The notes: generated by a model not told the origin, from the sequence alone. Shown: positions 46,626 through 59,602, counted from the stretch's first letter. The stretch: DNA of 64,000 nucleotides from Lates calcarifer (GCF_001640805.2 NC_066850.1:17419036-17483035), one strand, 5' to 3'. Numbers and translations are program-made.

Positions 46626-48194
46626 AATGTGAAGTCTGCAGCAGAAAGTAAAACATGCAGAGGAAGAGAAAGATTAAATACACACCTGATTGAATAGCGT
46701 AGCCAGACATCATAGTGTGGGTGGGGATAGAGAGAATCAGGTATATAGACAACTTGCGATGCACATCAACACTGAAATGATTGAACTAGAATCCAGTTTA
46801 TTCAGTTGTGTTTCAGGTGAAGCATGGAGAAAGCATGTTTTCCTCCGTGTGTCTGTGTGTTACCACTGAAGCCAGGTTTTATCCAATTTACAGTTCAGTA
46901 TGATATCACTGTAATGTTTGTCATTAAGGGTTTTGTCACTGCAGCTTAACATACTGGAGTCTGGAGAAAAGTAGCTGCTAGCAGGTTGATTTAGGGATGA
47001 TTAGCATCCACATCCAACTACTTACCGCCCGATGGGTAAAAATGGCCCAGCTAATGGCACAGCACTGAGAGTGACAATTGAATATTAACATTTTCTCTTC
47101 CACACAGCATTGTGATATGACAAGCTTAAGCAATATGCCTTGGTTCACCATTATTTAAAGTTGAGGCTAAGAGCAGCTTAATAGGCTTCCATCCACTGCT
47201 CTGATCAGTGCAGTAAGTGCACACTGAGGGATGATGGAGAGAAGAGGGCCTGATAGTTTTACTGAATGTTGCTGCTGCCATTGGGAAACATAGTTATTAC
47301 TGAGTGGTAAACAAGACCTAAACACATTGCATTCTATTTTCTGTTGCCACAGTGAATAGTTATAAATAGTATCTTTGAAAACCATCATCAAACATCAAAA
47401 TAACTTTACAAATCCATCAGTGATGCAGCTGAAAACACTGCTATCATAACATTTTTAAACTCTGTGCTGTCCTTCCTCTCACACACCCGATGACAAATAT
47501 TGCACAAGCAGTCAGCTCTTACATACATGTGCTGTCATGTCTGAATAGAGCCATGAGGAACATTCACCTCTGTCTGAATGATTAAAAGCCATTACTTTTG
47601 ATATGTATCTTTAGAGTCCACAGCCATGCTAGTAGCTCTACGAGGCTGCACAGGCACAGTAGTGCTTTGAACTAAAGCCTGTCAGTATGCTGGTATGCCT
47701 GGAGTTTGAGGGATGTCAGTGAAATCACTGACCATTTTTGCTAAATAGGTTACAGAGCCTTTATTTGTGCTTTTTCTTACATCTATACATGAATACATGG
47801 GTCATTCTGAATGGTGGATTCCTCTTACACAGAGATCACTGATTGGTGGATGACCTTTAACCAGTGTTTGGCACTTCACTCCTCTGTCACCTGAGTCAAA
47901 CCCACAGCAGCTGGTTTCACCTTCGTGCTGTTTCTACCTCACCTCTGCACGCACAGATGAACACAGTCACTAACTAGTCCTGCATACCTTCTGCTACAGA
48001 AACTATTCAACTATCAAAATGTTTATGCTTGTATTCAACTTTTTTCCTACTATCTATGCTTTAATATTCTGCTTTTTTTTTCAAAATGTTTGCCATTTGC
48101 TTTTGCATTTATTATTTTCTGCCATTTCAAGCAATGCTTCAGCGATTCCTCCAGCTCTCAGCATTCACACTGCATTTACCTCAGGAAATGCTTT
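46626..48194. other. intergenic, no gene recognised
   Basis: AT-rich sequence with no supported gene, RNA or named repeat. Confidence 0.45.
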
Positions 48195-48394
48195 TTCTGG
48201 TTGGTGACTCAAAATTTCCTGTAAATATGAATGTGAATGTGAATGGTTGTTTGTCTCTATATGTCACCCCTGCAATAGACTGGAGATCTGTCCAGGGTGT
48301 ACCCCCGCCTCTCGCCCAGTGTCAGCTGAGATTGGCTCCAGCCCCCCTGCAAGCCTTTAGGATAAGTGCTATAGATAATGGATGGATGGATGGT
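48195..48394 (+). repeat. retroposon 3' tail ending in (GGAT)n
   Basis: The segment includes GACTGGAGATCTGTCCAGGG, CCCGCCTCTCGCCCAGTGTC and GGATAAGTGCTATAGATAATGG, and ends in ATGGATGGATGG. This is the familiar 3' part of a very common fish retroposon (LINE or SINE; class not certain). Confidence 0.65.
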
Positions 48395-49511
48395 ATAAAT
48401 AGTCGCTCCTATGAGCTGTGTGTCACACACCCTGCTGCAGCTCTAGCTGCTGAGGTGAGTCAGTGAGCCAGACTATGATTAATAACTTTCCCTTTGTTTT
48501 AATAACACCAGCATGCTCCTCTCTTTCACCTCATGCGTTATCTTTGCCTCACGCCTCTCCTCTGCAGCCCCCTCTTTCTGCTCCCTCTCCACTGCTTGAA
48601 AACCCCTGTCACAAGCAAGTTAATTGCATCACTGTTCAAGCACAAATCAGTGTGTGTATCAGTACATGTAACTGATAATATTCTTGTTCATGATGCGTTG
48701 ACTGTCTTCAGTTCTTTGCTGTGAGTCACCAGTGAGAGGAGCTCTAATGCCAAAAGCTACTGATTTGTTCCATAACTGTGATGAACTGAACTGTTTGTTT
48801 TGTGTAGTTTAGTTTTTTTTTTTTTTTCTCTATTTTTAATATTACATTTTATAAAGGAGCGATTTGTTAACTATCGTATCATCTTTTGTGGAACAAGCAG
48901 TCTTAGAGTGTTTTTCCCCCACTTCAGGTAGCTGCTATAACAAACAGCACACGGGACCTTGAAAGTACAAAACCCCTCTCAGCAAATGCAGAAATCAGCT
49001 CTAGTGGGATGCTCGTTTTTCAAAGAGAGGATGGTGAAGGGCTCCCCATGGCAGTTCCCCTTGTAGCTCAGCAGGAGGCTGCTGGAGCAGAGAAGCGAGA
49101 TGAGCAGGTGTTTCATTTTCCTCCCTCCCTGGGTCTCTGGTGATTCATACGGAGTGTTGAATAACTGATATGGTGATTACAGAGGCTGTGAGTACAGACA
49201 GGAGCTTGATAAAGACACAGAGCCTTGTGGGGCTAGCGGGCTACAGGTGCTTCTCTCTACCAGCTGAAGACAAAACACAAGGCTGACCAACCCTGGAGGG
49301 AAGCAGCGCTAGACAGGAGCAGAGCAGGATCAAATGCTCAAACGCTTAAAGCAAGTTGGGTTGAACTTTTGATTTCCTTCACTGCTGCAAAGACACAATA
49401 TATCAAACCAGTTTTCAACAATCCATTGTACATGCTGTTTGCAAATTGATGGTACTGTAAGTTGTTCATTCATGTCCTCTGTGCAAAATTCAAACCAAAA
49501 AAAAAAAAGTA

Positions 49512-49905
49512 CACTACTGAGTCAAAACATTAGGACCACTGATAAATGAGGCAAATAAGACTGATTATCTCATCACAGCAGTGCATCTGAAGGTCTGGGA
49601 TGTATCGGACAGTAATTTGAACAGTTGTGTTCTCAGTGGAGAAATAGGCAGGTGTAAATGATCGACACTGACAAGGTCCAACTGGTTATTACCAGACGAC
49701 TGGGTCGGCGCATCTCTGAAAGGGCAAATCCTCAGCAGTGAGTACAGTGGTCACTGTGTGAGAGCAATGAAAACCAAGTCACAGTAGAACATTTTAATGC
49801 CTGCTATAGGAGAAATGTATCACAACACACAGGGCATCACACCCTGCTGCTCAGTGCCAGTGATAATGTCGTGGCTCCTCAGTGTAGATGGCAGTTTGGA
49901 ACTGA
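49512..49905 (+). mobile_element. mariner remnant, transposase N-terminal part
   Basis: It begins CACTACTGAGTCAAAACATTAGGACCACT (key part GTCAAAACATTAGGACCAC), the family end. It then translates in broken frames to DTDKVQLVITRRLGRRISER, the helix-turn-helix part of the transposase, and AGAACATTTTAATGCCTGC. It belongs to the same family as the fragments in ipo8 introns. Confidence 0.65.
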
Positions 49906-50763
49906 ATCTACAAATCAGCTCTCAGAAACACTGTTTTTTCCACATGTGTGCACATTTTGGCAGTGTGTGTGTGAGTGTGAGAGGAGACGTGCAAAGTCAG
50001 TGACATCAGTGTGATCACAGTAAATATGTAGATCACCACAAAGCTGCTGCACTAACACACGCGTATCAAACCTAAACTATCATATGAGTCTTTTATGAAG
50101 CAATGATTTATAACAGTGTTGTCCTGATGGTTGCAGCTGCAGATAAGCAAATGCTTTTGATCATTTTGGAAAGCTTTGAAGACCAATGAATTTTGATGTT
50201 TGGTTCAGAGGATTTGTTGAAAAATGTGCTTTTTTTTTCCAGAGAAAACCTCAAACTCTGAGTTAATCACCAAAAAACCAGTTTATAATTTTTTTGATCT
50301 TAAAAACAGTAACGCGTCGATATGAACTAAACCAGGATGATTGAACCAGATGAGTAAAATACAACCAGTGATGTTGATCTTTGTGTTCACATCAGTGAGA
50401 ATTACAGCTGACATGTCTCCCACATCAGAAGAGATAAGCCATTTAGCACTTTGGTTCATCCAGTGTAAGTGCTATGAAGTGGTCTGAATTCTGACTGTGA
50501 AGACTGAAAAATATTATTAGCAACATGATTTAGCAGCTGTTTTTAAACAGCCCCCCCCAATATTTGTATTGCTTAATTTAGTCATTTCAAACACAAATGA
50601 ATAAACAAATGTAAAAGATTTTTTTTTAAATGAAGATAGTTTGGTTCTTCAGTCACTTCAGTTCTGTAAGCTGTTTGTTCACCGAACTGTTACTGTTGAA
50701 ATATCTCATCATACAAAGTTGGACCCTATATCTAAATTATTATTATTGTCCTTATCATTTTTA

Positions 50764-51000
50764 TTATAAAATGAATGTGTCCTTTTCTGGGCTGTCTTCC
50801 TCAGTGATGACTGTGATCTGGAGGAACTGTCGCTCCTTGCAGCTCAGCCCAGGAGGATGACCCTCACTGGGAACACTGAGGACGCCTGCTGGAAGTTTCC
50901 TCAGTGGGCTCGTTTTCACGCTCATCTGAGCCACATCCTCCTCATTACCAGAGCTTAGACCCTGATGGATACTCATCAGCTCTATGCACAATTTCCCACT
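50764..51000 (-). CDS. unrecognised exon-like open frame
   Basis: On the minus strand the acceptor TTGGTTGTCTTCCAG precedes 78 codons to a TAA at 50764-50766. The frame reads, in part, LSSGNEEDVAQMSVK and CKERQFLQITVITEEDSPE, acidic near its end. Codon use looks protein-like and the sequence is less repetitive than its flanks. No family is recognised and no upstream exon was found. It could be a real last exon, a decayed gene piece, or chance. Confidence 0.3.
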   Translation of the reverse strand, partial: SGKLCIELMSIHQGLSSGNEEDVAQMSVKTSPLRKLPAGVLSVPSEGHPPGLSCKERQFLQITVITEEDSPEKDTFIL

Positions 51001-51857
51001 GGAAGACAACCAACTGCTGAGTCAAACAACTTACTGTATGGGCACAGAGATAATACACACAGCATCTAAGAACACACTCACTGGAGGCTGTTATCGAATG
51101 TGCCGACAAGGTGCCTCATAGTGATAAATGTGTGTAGGGGCAAGGGATGCAACAAAGCTGGTCCTTTATTCAAGTAAGACTTTTATGGGAAATTGCAGGA
51201 TTACAGATTTTCACGTCTTTGGTGCACTTAAATTCATCCCTCCTGATCCCAATAGGTCTTGGAAAATAGCAAGGGAACTGTAAAGTGTTAGCACTGTAAA
51301 AACACAGCCTCAAATCTGAAATTCACACGATTATTTTATCTCTGGCACCTAAAAAAACAAAACCAAGAAAAAAAAACCTCACTGAAACAAAGGTACCGGA
51401 AAACTGTGATCCCTCCAGCACACCCTCAAAAGTTGTCAAAGCCATGTCTCTGTGATATGGCTGCTTCCTTTGACAAAAAATAGTGCTGAAAAAAGAATGA
51501 ATAGACTCCTCAGTCTATGTTGCTAGCCTCGTCACCAGGTGGTTAAAATAACTAACTGTGCTATGTTGTAGACAAGCAAGGAGGAAAAGTGGGACCATTA
51601 CAGAGTCATTGAGGAAGACAGATGACATCCCATAAAACCAGTGGCTTTATCTAGAAAATGAATATAGGGTTGTCTGTAGGCTGTGTCAGAATAAACTGGC
51701 ATATAGCTACATGACTGGAGCTATGTGTAACTACATTCAGCACAGGTGTGTGGACTTAACCTGTGAGGAGAGAAGGCTGCTGCTGCTAGCACTGCTAATG
51801 CTAGCCACGCACAGGTTTGGTACCATTGCATGATTGTTGAGCTCCCCACCATGCCTT

Positions 51858-51858
<1 letters not shown>

Positions 51859-51902
<44 letters not shown>

Positions 51903-51916
51903 GACACACACACACA
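51859..51916. repeat. (CT)n(CA)n microsatellite
   Basis: About 15 CT units are followed by about 13 CA units with one G interruption. Confidence 0.9.
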
Positions 51917-52572
51917 TTGACATCATCTGCAATAGTGGTGGACAGTCAAAAAGATCCATAAAAAATCCCACTTTTTCATTTATGTTTTATGCTTATATTT
52001 ATGTTTGTCGTTTATTTCATTTAATCATTAATTCATTTTAATGGAAACCGGTTGTCTCAAAGTAATAATGTTGTAATGCAATGCATGATTTAGAGTGCGC
52101 GTGTCTGCTACACACAATACATGCAAGCCTCATCAGCCTTTCCTGAATAAACAAATGTTACAAAGCATTTATCAAACATGTCATATTCATTATCTGTGTA
52201 ACACACAAGAGTAGGTTTGAAATGCCATGGGCCTTGTGCTACACACAATATTTTACAAACATGCCACAATTTCTGCCATGGTTACAGGACAATCTGTACC
52301 ATCAGTAATTTTGTATTTGAATTGGTGAAAAAGATGTGAGTAGCATGGCACAGGTCTTGAACCAGGCCACTCCTGAAAAAAAAAAAAAGCTTTGGTTAAA
52401 TTAAGTGGTTTCAAAAAGCTGTGTAGGTCTACAGAGTGGGTGATCAGTTCACATGAATCATTAATATTCACCTGGCAGCCTCATCATTCTTGACCAAACT
52501 TGCAGTCACTGTAGGACTGTACGTAACTGTCCTTTACTGTGATGTTTTTGTTTTCTCTGATTATTTCAACAG

Positions 52573-52787
52573 GAGAAGAGATACATGTAATGGAGAGCTG
52601 TGTTAACATGCGCCGCAGAGTGCAGCACTTCCTGACCCCACTTTCATCTTTGAGTCTGCTGGAAGAGATAAGGTCGGGTTGTTCTCAGTGTGAGCAGCTG
52701 TTGCAGAGTGCTGGAGAGCCTCAGACTGAAATGAGCTCTGTTTCAGAGCAGGAGGCTGAGCACTCGCTGACCAGCTGGCCACCATGA
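52573..52787 (+). CDS. unrecognised exon-like open frame
   Basis: TCTCTGATTATTTCAACAG precedes an open frame of about 71 codons ending in TGA at 52785-52787. Parts read ESCVNMRRRVQHFLTPL and EEIRSGCSQCEQLL, helix-forming with paired cysteines. I do not recognise it. No second exon or promoter is evident; chance remains possible. Confidence 0.25.
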
Positions 52788-52879
52788 GACGAGAATCGCA
52801 ATGAGCTGGTCAGGCTGCGAGGGGACACACCAGATGTTCGGCATGTTGTTGACCGACTCCCCTGCTATCTGCCCTCAGG

Positions 52880-52915
<36 letters not shown>

Positions 52916-53537
52916 AGTTCTCTTTCTCAAACCTCGCTCTCTTCCGCTTTGTGATGTGACGATGAAATTCCTGGGAAAACAAATGCAGTGGGAGTGAAGG
53001 AGAGAGATATCTTTTTTCCTAAACACCTGGGTAAACACACATTATTGGTAAGTTTCCCTGGGTTTAGGAATACAGTACATCTGTATCTTAGATTCAATGC
53101 AACAACTCTGCAACAAATCCTTACAGTTTTTGTTGATACTATTGTTGTTCATTCAAGCCTTTTATCATATTTGCATTATACTAATAGATCTAACAACTAT
53201 TTTAAATACCAATCTGGGTGTTGGCAGTTTTTTGAAATGATATTTGGATAACATTTTATAATACATCAGTAAAATACTGACGGTTTGCAACTCATACTTA
53301 AATGTAGGTACAGTGACAGAAAACAGAATTATAGAGAACAAGGGAGTGACAACTGGTTAATTAAAGGAAAAGGAGATGATTTTTTGTGAATACTGGTACG
53401 TATAGGATAAAATACAGGAGAGATAGTGTTAACAACCTCTTTCTTATTGTGTGATTAAAGAGTAAAAAGAGGAGGGCATCCTCACTACATTCTACTGCTC
53501 CTTCTTGACGTTCTCCTTCACATGTTGGTTTCACTCC

Positions 53538-53800
53538 ATCAGTCTTCACAACGGAAACCGGCTGCAGAGTGCTGTCAGAGCCTGCTCCAGAATGATTGGA
53601 CTCCCTCTCAGAGCCCTCTCCAACCTGTGTGATCAGCAGATCATAAGGAAAGCTGGCACAGTTCTACAGGACTGCTCTCACGCCCTGTGGTCTGCATTTC
53701 AGTGGCTCTTGTCCAGATGCCGGCTTCACTGCCCGGGCTGTAGGACTCAGAGAAGCTCCTCAACTCCCAATCATCCCTGACCCGCTGTCCACCCTCCTGA
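53538..53800 (+). mobile_element. LINE fragment: C-terminal part of the reverse transcriptase ORF
   Basis: The + frame reads LQSAVRACSRMIGLPLRALS and then DQQIIRKAGTVLQDCSHALW, ending with a diverged FELLPSGRR-like segment. This is the conserved tail after the RT domain of fish Rex1/CR1/L2-type LINEs. The copy is 5'-truncated and frame-damaged. A TGGCTAAATAAAGTTATCTGAATTG tail region at about 53993-54030 (key part AATAAAGTTATCTGAATTG) probably ends it. Confidence 0.7.
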
Positions 53801-54654
53801 CTCTTATATTATTCTCTCTACACACACAAAGAGACTCACACATGGCTGGCCTTCAACTGATGGGACAACCATAGTGTTTGGCAGCTTCTCAGAGCTACAC
53901 TGCACTGTAGATTTAGTATTTATTTATTTGCTGTTGCTATTGTGTGCTTTTTGAAGTTTTTTTTTTTTAAATTTTTATTCAAGTATGTTGTGGCTAAATA
54001 AAGTTATCTGAATTGAACTGAATTAAATTGACCAATCTACATCTATGTTATATTATTACATTACTTAATTATGTGAGGAGAAGAAATGATAAGAAACTGC
54101 TGCAGCGTGTGGGCGTAATTCAGATTCCTATTTTTATGCTGCATTTTCTTCTACACAATAACATTTGTTAAATTACACACTAATGAAGTTATGTGGGTGA
54201 TAATATGTGGCTCTTCTCCTATTTTTCTTCTTTAATTACACGAGAAACTGCTTGTTATCACCATTTTTCCCATGCTCTTGTTTTCTTCTATGATCATTTC
54301 ATTCTCCAGCACTGACTGTGCTGTGGAGGTGTTTTCCTCCTCTGTACCTACATAGAAGTACCAGCTGGAACCAGTAAATATCAGTGTCTTATTCATACAT
54401 ACCTGTAAATCAAGGTGTCTACTGGATGTCAAGAAAACAGTTTAAAACATTTCCAAAGACTGGCCTTTTCAGTGGGCATCTTATGTTCAGCAATTCAACT
54501 TTTGAAATGATCGATAATTGATTAGATTCTGTGTTTTTCATTGAGGGAGAAGGAGGAGATGTGTTGTTAAGAATGTGTAAGTAGTTGACCTTAGCCCATC
54601 ATATCTTCAGGTCAGTATCACCTGTGCCTGCTCCACCTGTCGGACTCAATAATT

Positions 54655-54835
54655 AATCACAGCTCGGTGTGAGGAGGAGATGGTAGAGTCTGACCCATCA
54701 CAGCGATGCGCTCGTGCGGTTTCCGCCGGACCGCAGTCACTTTCTGCTGCTGATGTTTCGGTCCGCCCGGACAGTCAGCGTCCTCCTGCGCATGCGTTTG
54801 CAGGCGGGTTCTCGGTATTGATGCCGCATTCAGGT
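54655..54835. promoter_or_regulatory. small CpG-rich block with an NRF1-type motif
   Basis: CpG density is locally high and TGCGCATGCG at 54787-54796 is a perfect NRF1-type palindrome. The block lies about 1 kb upstream of the tmtc1 ATG. It could be an upstream promoter or enhancer. No start site can be read from sequence. Confidence 0.4.
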
Positions 54836-55237
54836 ACTCAACATAAACTCGTATATCCAACATAAATTGTTCACCCATGCTTTTTGTCCGATATTCATAA
54901 TTAATAATATTAATTAGAACAGTATAGCCAGCTACAAACCCTCGTTACTCCTCCCTTTCATTCTAAACTCCAAGGGGCTTGTTATAAAAATAATGAAACT
55001 TTTCCTTCCTCAGGAGAATCTTTTGGTGACTGACTCACTTCTTACTGCAAAGTAATTTTGATGCTATTTCATGATAATGTTGTTTTGTGTCAATGCCAGT
55101 GCTATTATTATTATTTAGACTACTTTGTATCTACTTGTATCTATCCGTGTGGACTCACACACTTAACTGCCCCACCCATGTCTTTAATGTCTTGTGTTAT
55201 ACTAATTATAACAGAGACACGTTCCATCTAGTTTTAT

Positions 55238-55259
55238 CGCGCGCGCGCGCACACACACA
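55238..55259. repeat. (CG)n(CA)n alternating purine-pyrimidine tract
   Basis: Six CG units followed by about five CA units give 22 strictly alternating bases about 515 bases upstream of the tmtc1 start. Confidence 0.85.
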
Positions 55260-55701
55260 AACCATACTATTCTTGAGTAGCTCACCCAATGAAAGCCAAT
55301 GGCTCTTCCATCTACTGAGGAGGACCATGGGATGAGAGCAGAATTAAGAAGTGGACTTTGATTGGTTATTTTTGTTCTTGTTGAACGACTGTTTTCAAGG
55401 TCTTTTCACTAAGTTTGTATTTTAAGACCGAGAAAATGGCTTAATAAATAGCACACAAGTTAACAAATCAGGTAAAAGTTAGATAAACCAAATGGTGTTA
55501 ATTTGGAAGCCTAAATGATATTAATTTCAGAAATTTAAGTTTGTATAGAGTGAAAACAATGACAAGTGGAGCACAGTTTAACACCGGTGCTCTTCTCTAA
55601 GTCGTAAGTCCGACGTTCTCCGACCGTACCTGAAGGCGTCACAACACATCCACACCGTCCCCGCAGTCCACAGCACACACAGCCGCTACCTGCCAGGCGG
55701 A

Positions 55702-55776
55702 ATGGACGTACCCTCCAGTGTCCCCAGCTTCAGCCTCAGCCCAGCGGAGCCGCGGGAGAAGCCAGGCCCGACATGA
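55702..55776 (+). promoter_or_regulatory. tmtc1: upstream ORF overlapping the tmtc1 start codon
   Basis: An ATG at 55702 in good context (GGA before, G after) opens 24 codons whose TGA (55774-55776) overlaps the main ATG (55773-55775) as ATGA. If the transcript starts upstream of 55702, translation of tmtc1 would depend on leaky scanning or reinitiation. Confidence 0.5.
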
Positions 55777-56068
55777 CAGCGCCGGCACGGGAGAAGAAAG
55801 CCCGCCAGCAGCCGCGGTTGACCGTCCGGCTGGAGGCGGTGTGGGCTGCGGGTCGCTACGCCGTTCTGGCCGCACTGTGCGCCCTGTGCTACAGCAACTC
55901 TCTCCGCGGGGAGTTGGTGCACGACGATGTGTGGGCTATCATCAACAACCCGGACGTCCGACCGGGCTCCAGCCTCAGAAACATCTTCAGCAACGACTTC
56001 TGGGGGAAGAGGATGGCGGACAACACGAGCCACAAGTCCTACAGACCGCTGTGCATCCTCACCTTCAA
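55773..56068 (+). CDS. tmtc1: TMTC1 (ER protein O-mannosyltransferase), first coding exon, 3'-partial
   Basis: The exon gives 98 codons plus two bases before the donor AA|GTAAGT. After a basic N terminus comes a hydrophobic segment (about residues 27-42, YAVLAALCALCYSNSL) and then ELVHDDVWAIINNPDVRPG, NDFWGKRMADNTSHKSYRP and LCILTFK, nearly identical to the first exon of vertebrate TMTC1. The HDD lies in the first luminal loop, where GT-C type transferases carry acidic catalytic residues. Known role: TMTC1-4 add O-linked mannose to cadherin-type domains in the ER; the TPR repeats lie in later exons outside the window. The ATG context has G at -3. Order after ipo8 matches human. Confidence 0.93.
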
Positions 56069-59000
56069 GTAAGTTCTCCCTGCTTTCTTAACTCCGCTCT
56101 TTTCAGCCTCACCTGAAGCCCTCGAAGCGGACACGCTCATGCTAGTTTTACCACATTGTCACTGATATTAACCCGCGGTGAAAATCCAGTCGCAGAAAAA
56201 GCTACATAAACACGCAGTTATGGCTGACGTCATACAGCTGTTGCAGCCTCAGTCAACTTTAGACTGATTCAGATGTAATATTTCACCTTTCACTGTGTTT
56301 GTATTATTACAGCGTCTTCATAAGAGACAGAAAGTAGCACTAAATGTGCCGTGGTCGCTGTGAACTCACCACAGATGCGCTGAAACTCCCTGTAAGAGTA
56401 TGATAGAAACAGTATGGACATTCCTCCATACTTGCGTTCCGTTTAGTGCCCGTTCACGTCTCTGTTCTCTTTATAAATATTTATAATACGAGTTGGAGCT
56501 GGGAGAGCAGCTCGGCCGGCCAACTGCGCAGTGAACTTGTCCCAGCACATCCCAGCCCTCCTGCCCACAGCACCGGTTGTTGCAAATTCAGGTTTAAGGA
56601 TGAAAGGAATTCAAATGACTCTGAGCCAAAAAATACACACAGAGAAAAAGGTTTATGTGGAACTTGTTGCTCAGGTTTGAAGGATTTTGAAGTTTCATGG
56701 CAGTGGAGTGGGAGGCATGCGTGGTGAGTTAGGACGCAGGGGTGTGATGTTTAAGTTGTGAAAGCAGCGGCTGAAGGATGGGGAAACACGGGCAGTTTCC
56801 CAGCGAGCTGTGCTCCAGGAGGGCGGGTCTGCTCACTTTGGCGCTGGATTGTGTCGGAGGAACCAGGCGAGCATCCAGAACAGAGTTGGATTGTGTTAAA
56901 AATGATATTATGTTGCAGTGATTGCATGTGAAAAAGAGGGCAGCCCACACACTGTTCCTAAATGAGGGAAAATGTCCAAACTGAGCCTTGCTGATGCAGA
57001 AATGGATACTGTGTGAGCCAAAAAGTCTGTTGCCTCAGGACTCAGTTCTCCCTGTTGTTTTACCTATAGAATCTTTAATAGGAAATATGGCTGACAGAGG
57101 ACTTTGTTTTGGAGCATATTTCCTTCACCTTTTAGTATTTTTTTTTTTTTTGTCTTAATGTTACTATAAAATTCAGTTTTTTCCATCATCGGTTATGGCA
57201 GGCTGCCAACCCAGGTTTCAGTGCCACCCTGCTCGTGTGTTATATTACTTAAAATGATTCCAATGAGTTTTATGCAGTGCGGTCAACAGAGTTTATGGGA
57301 AAAAGCACTGGTACTACTTGGATCTTAACTTGATACTGGTATGCTGAGTTGTGGTTTTAGAATTGGTATTAGTTATGGGTATCCCTGAAGGATTGTTTTG
57401 GTATCAGTACTGTAATTGGCACAAGTAAATTTTTTTTTGGCTGGACTGCAACAGTGGGCCAGCCTTATAAATGTGTGTAGTCTGTGACGGAGTGAGTTGG
57501 TTGGCTGTTGCTCTGACAAAATGATTTTGTGCCGACCGTTCATTTTTCCAGGATATTACATCATCAGGGAATGCAACTTATTTCTGATTGTTCAAAACCA
57601 GCACTCTCAGCTCCGAGTCAGGTGTTTGCAGAGTTCTGCCTGCCGGCCCGAGAACCGGATGCCTGCTGTGGGAAAGCACACAGCTGAAGCTGAAACTGCT
57701 GGTGTTGTGCTGGCAGTGTTAACGCCGGCTGACGAGCAGGAGAGACGCTCTGCAGTGCGGTAGGACTTCATAATTTAAAACACCCATATACAGTCCAGCC
57801 AGGACCTGGTCTTGTTTCCAAATGACACCCGACACCTAACACTGAGAAATTAAGACCAGTACCAGTAACACTGTGGCTCCTTACATGATGTATTGATCCC
57901 CACAGATTCTTTGTGACAATCCCATTATTGGTAAATTGGCAAATTTAAGGAGGTACATCATAAATGTGTAAGAATATGCTGGATACTACAGCAGATTAAA
58001 ATGCATTGTGATTCAGATGTGAGGTGATGGAGCCGCTGAGAGTGAAGCTTATCCTGGACACTTAATAATGATAATAATCATATTACACTGTTTGTTTTAG
58101 TAATAAGTAAATGAACTGAAAGTACACACATACTGTGGATAAAAAATAAGTGAGTGGGCTACCTGAAAATTCCAGTCATATCACACCTGATGATAATATT
58201 CAGCTCAAGCTTATAAACATCAGATACATGTTAGCTTGCACATGGAAGTGTTATATAATGTTGCCCCTGATCTTAAAGGAGAGCCCCACTGATTTTACAC
58301 ATGGGAATCAATTTACACAGAATGAGGACCACTAGACTGTGAAAACACTTGATTGATGATTTCCGCTGTAGCTGCTGAAGAGCTTTGTTAAGTGTGGTTA
58401 AGGCTCTTGAAAGAAGGTAGAACAGTTTTTACATGACAAGCTAGGGATGTGGACAGTGTCTGCCAAAACATGCTATTAAATTACAATATGGGCAATGTAG
58501 GATCCAGTATTTATGGAGCTTGTCTCATACTAGAGACTAAAAGTTGGGATAGCCAGTACTTCAAAATGTATGTCAGTGGCATACTAAACTACTGGAATTA
58601 TCTTTGAAGTGGAATTGGATTAATAGATTATATTCTGATATCAGAATGATCTCTAGTTTAGAGTCTCTCTATTTAATATAAGAGGTCATGGCCCCATGTT
58701 GGCTCAGTTCATATGCTGAAGAGGTCAAAGGACAATATTTTTAATATTTACAAGACTGATAGAGTGAAAAAAGACTGCAGACTGATCTGAGCTCTGTTTG
58801 TGTTTGTTGAAGAGATATTATTTCTGGTCACGAGATGAGATGCCGTGGAAGTCGAGTGAACAGTGTGTGGATTTTCAGACTGTTTTATTCAGTCTGTCCC
58901 TGCTGGGGAGTGAACACCAGCTAACAGCTGTCTGCAGATATCAGGCTGATGCCTTGTCAACACATACAGTGCAGATGAATTAGTGAGAAGACTTTCAGTG

Positions 59001-59602
59001 TCTGTCCTGTCTATGCTCAAAGTGAATAATTTTTTTTTTTTTTAGAAATATACATAATGATGACGCCCTTGTAAGTGGTGCAGGTTTTTAATTATCCTTG
59101 CACAACTGATTTGTTGTCTGTTTCAGACCTAAAAATATAGATGTGTCATGTTGTAGTTGTTCTGCATTTGCTAATGGAAGTAAATCCTTGATCCACAGTT
59201 TTATAAGCAGGAAACATGTTTACAGTCAAGGCCTATAATACGACTTTACACCATTTATCTTCACAGAAACAACAGTGTTGCTCACTCATTCAATGTAGAA
59301 TAAATTTAAGCTTCACACAACATTGGTGTCTCTCTGATGTATGTGAATCATCAAGAATCAGACTGAATTGATTCTAGAGTCAAAATCGAATCGGATCTGG
59401 AGATAGGTGCTCTAGTCTACAGTGGAGATATTTTAAAAATGCTGTTACCCTGACCTAGAATATATATAGAATATATCAGGCCTCTTTTTACTGAATTATT
59501 ATTTTGTTCTGTTTTTATTTTCAACAACATCTATATTGTCTTTGTTACTGCCTGTGAATAATTGATGGTTAAATGTTCCCTGTGTATAAACTGAAAACAT
59601 CT
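56069..59602 (+). other. tmtc1: tmtc1 intron 1, proximal part
   Basis: No second exon of TMTC1 (the LNI/FHAVN-type segment) was found. The intron contains T runs near 57138 and 59030 and otherwise nothing I can name. Confidence 0.6.

Larger units (their letters stand above)
55600..56130 (+). promoter_or_regulatory. tmtc1: CpG island over tmtc1 first exon
   Basis: CpG-dense sequence begins near 55600, covers the start codon and exon 1 and fades after 56130. No TATA box is close to the start. It is likely the tmtc1 promoter and 5' UTR region. Confidence 0.65.
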
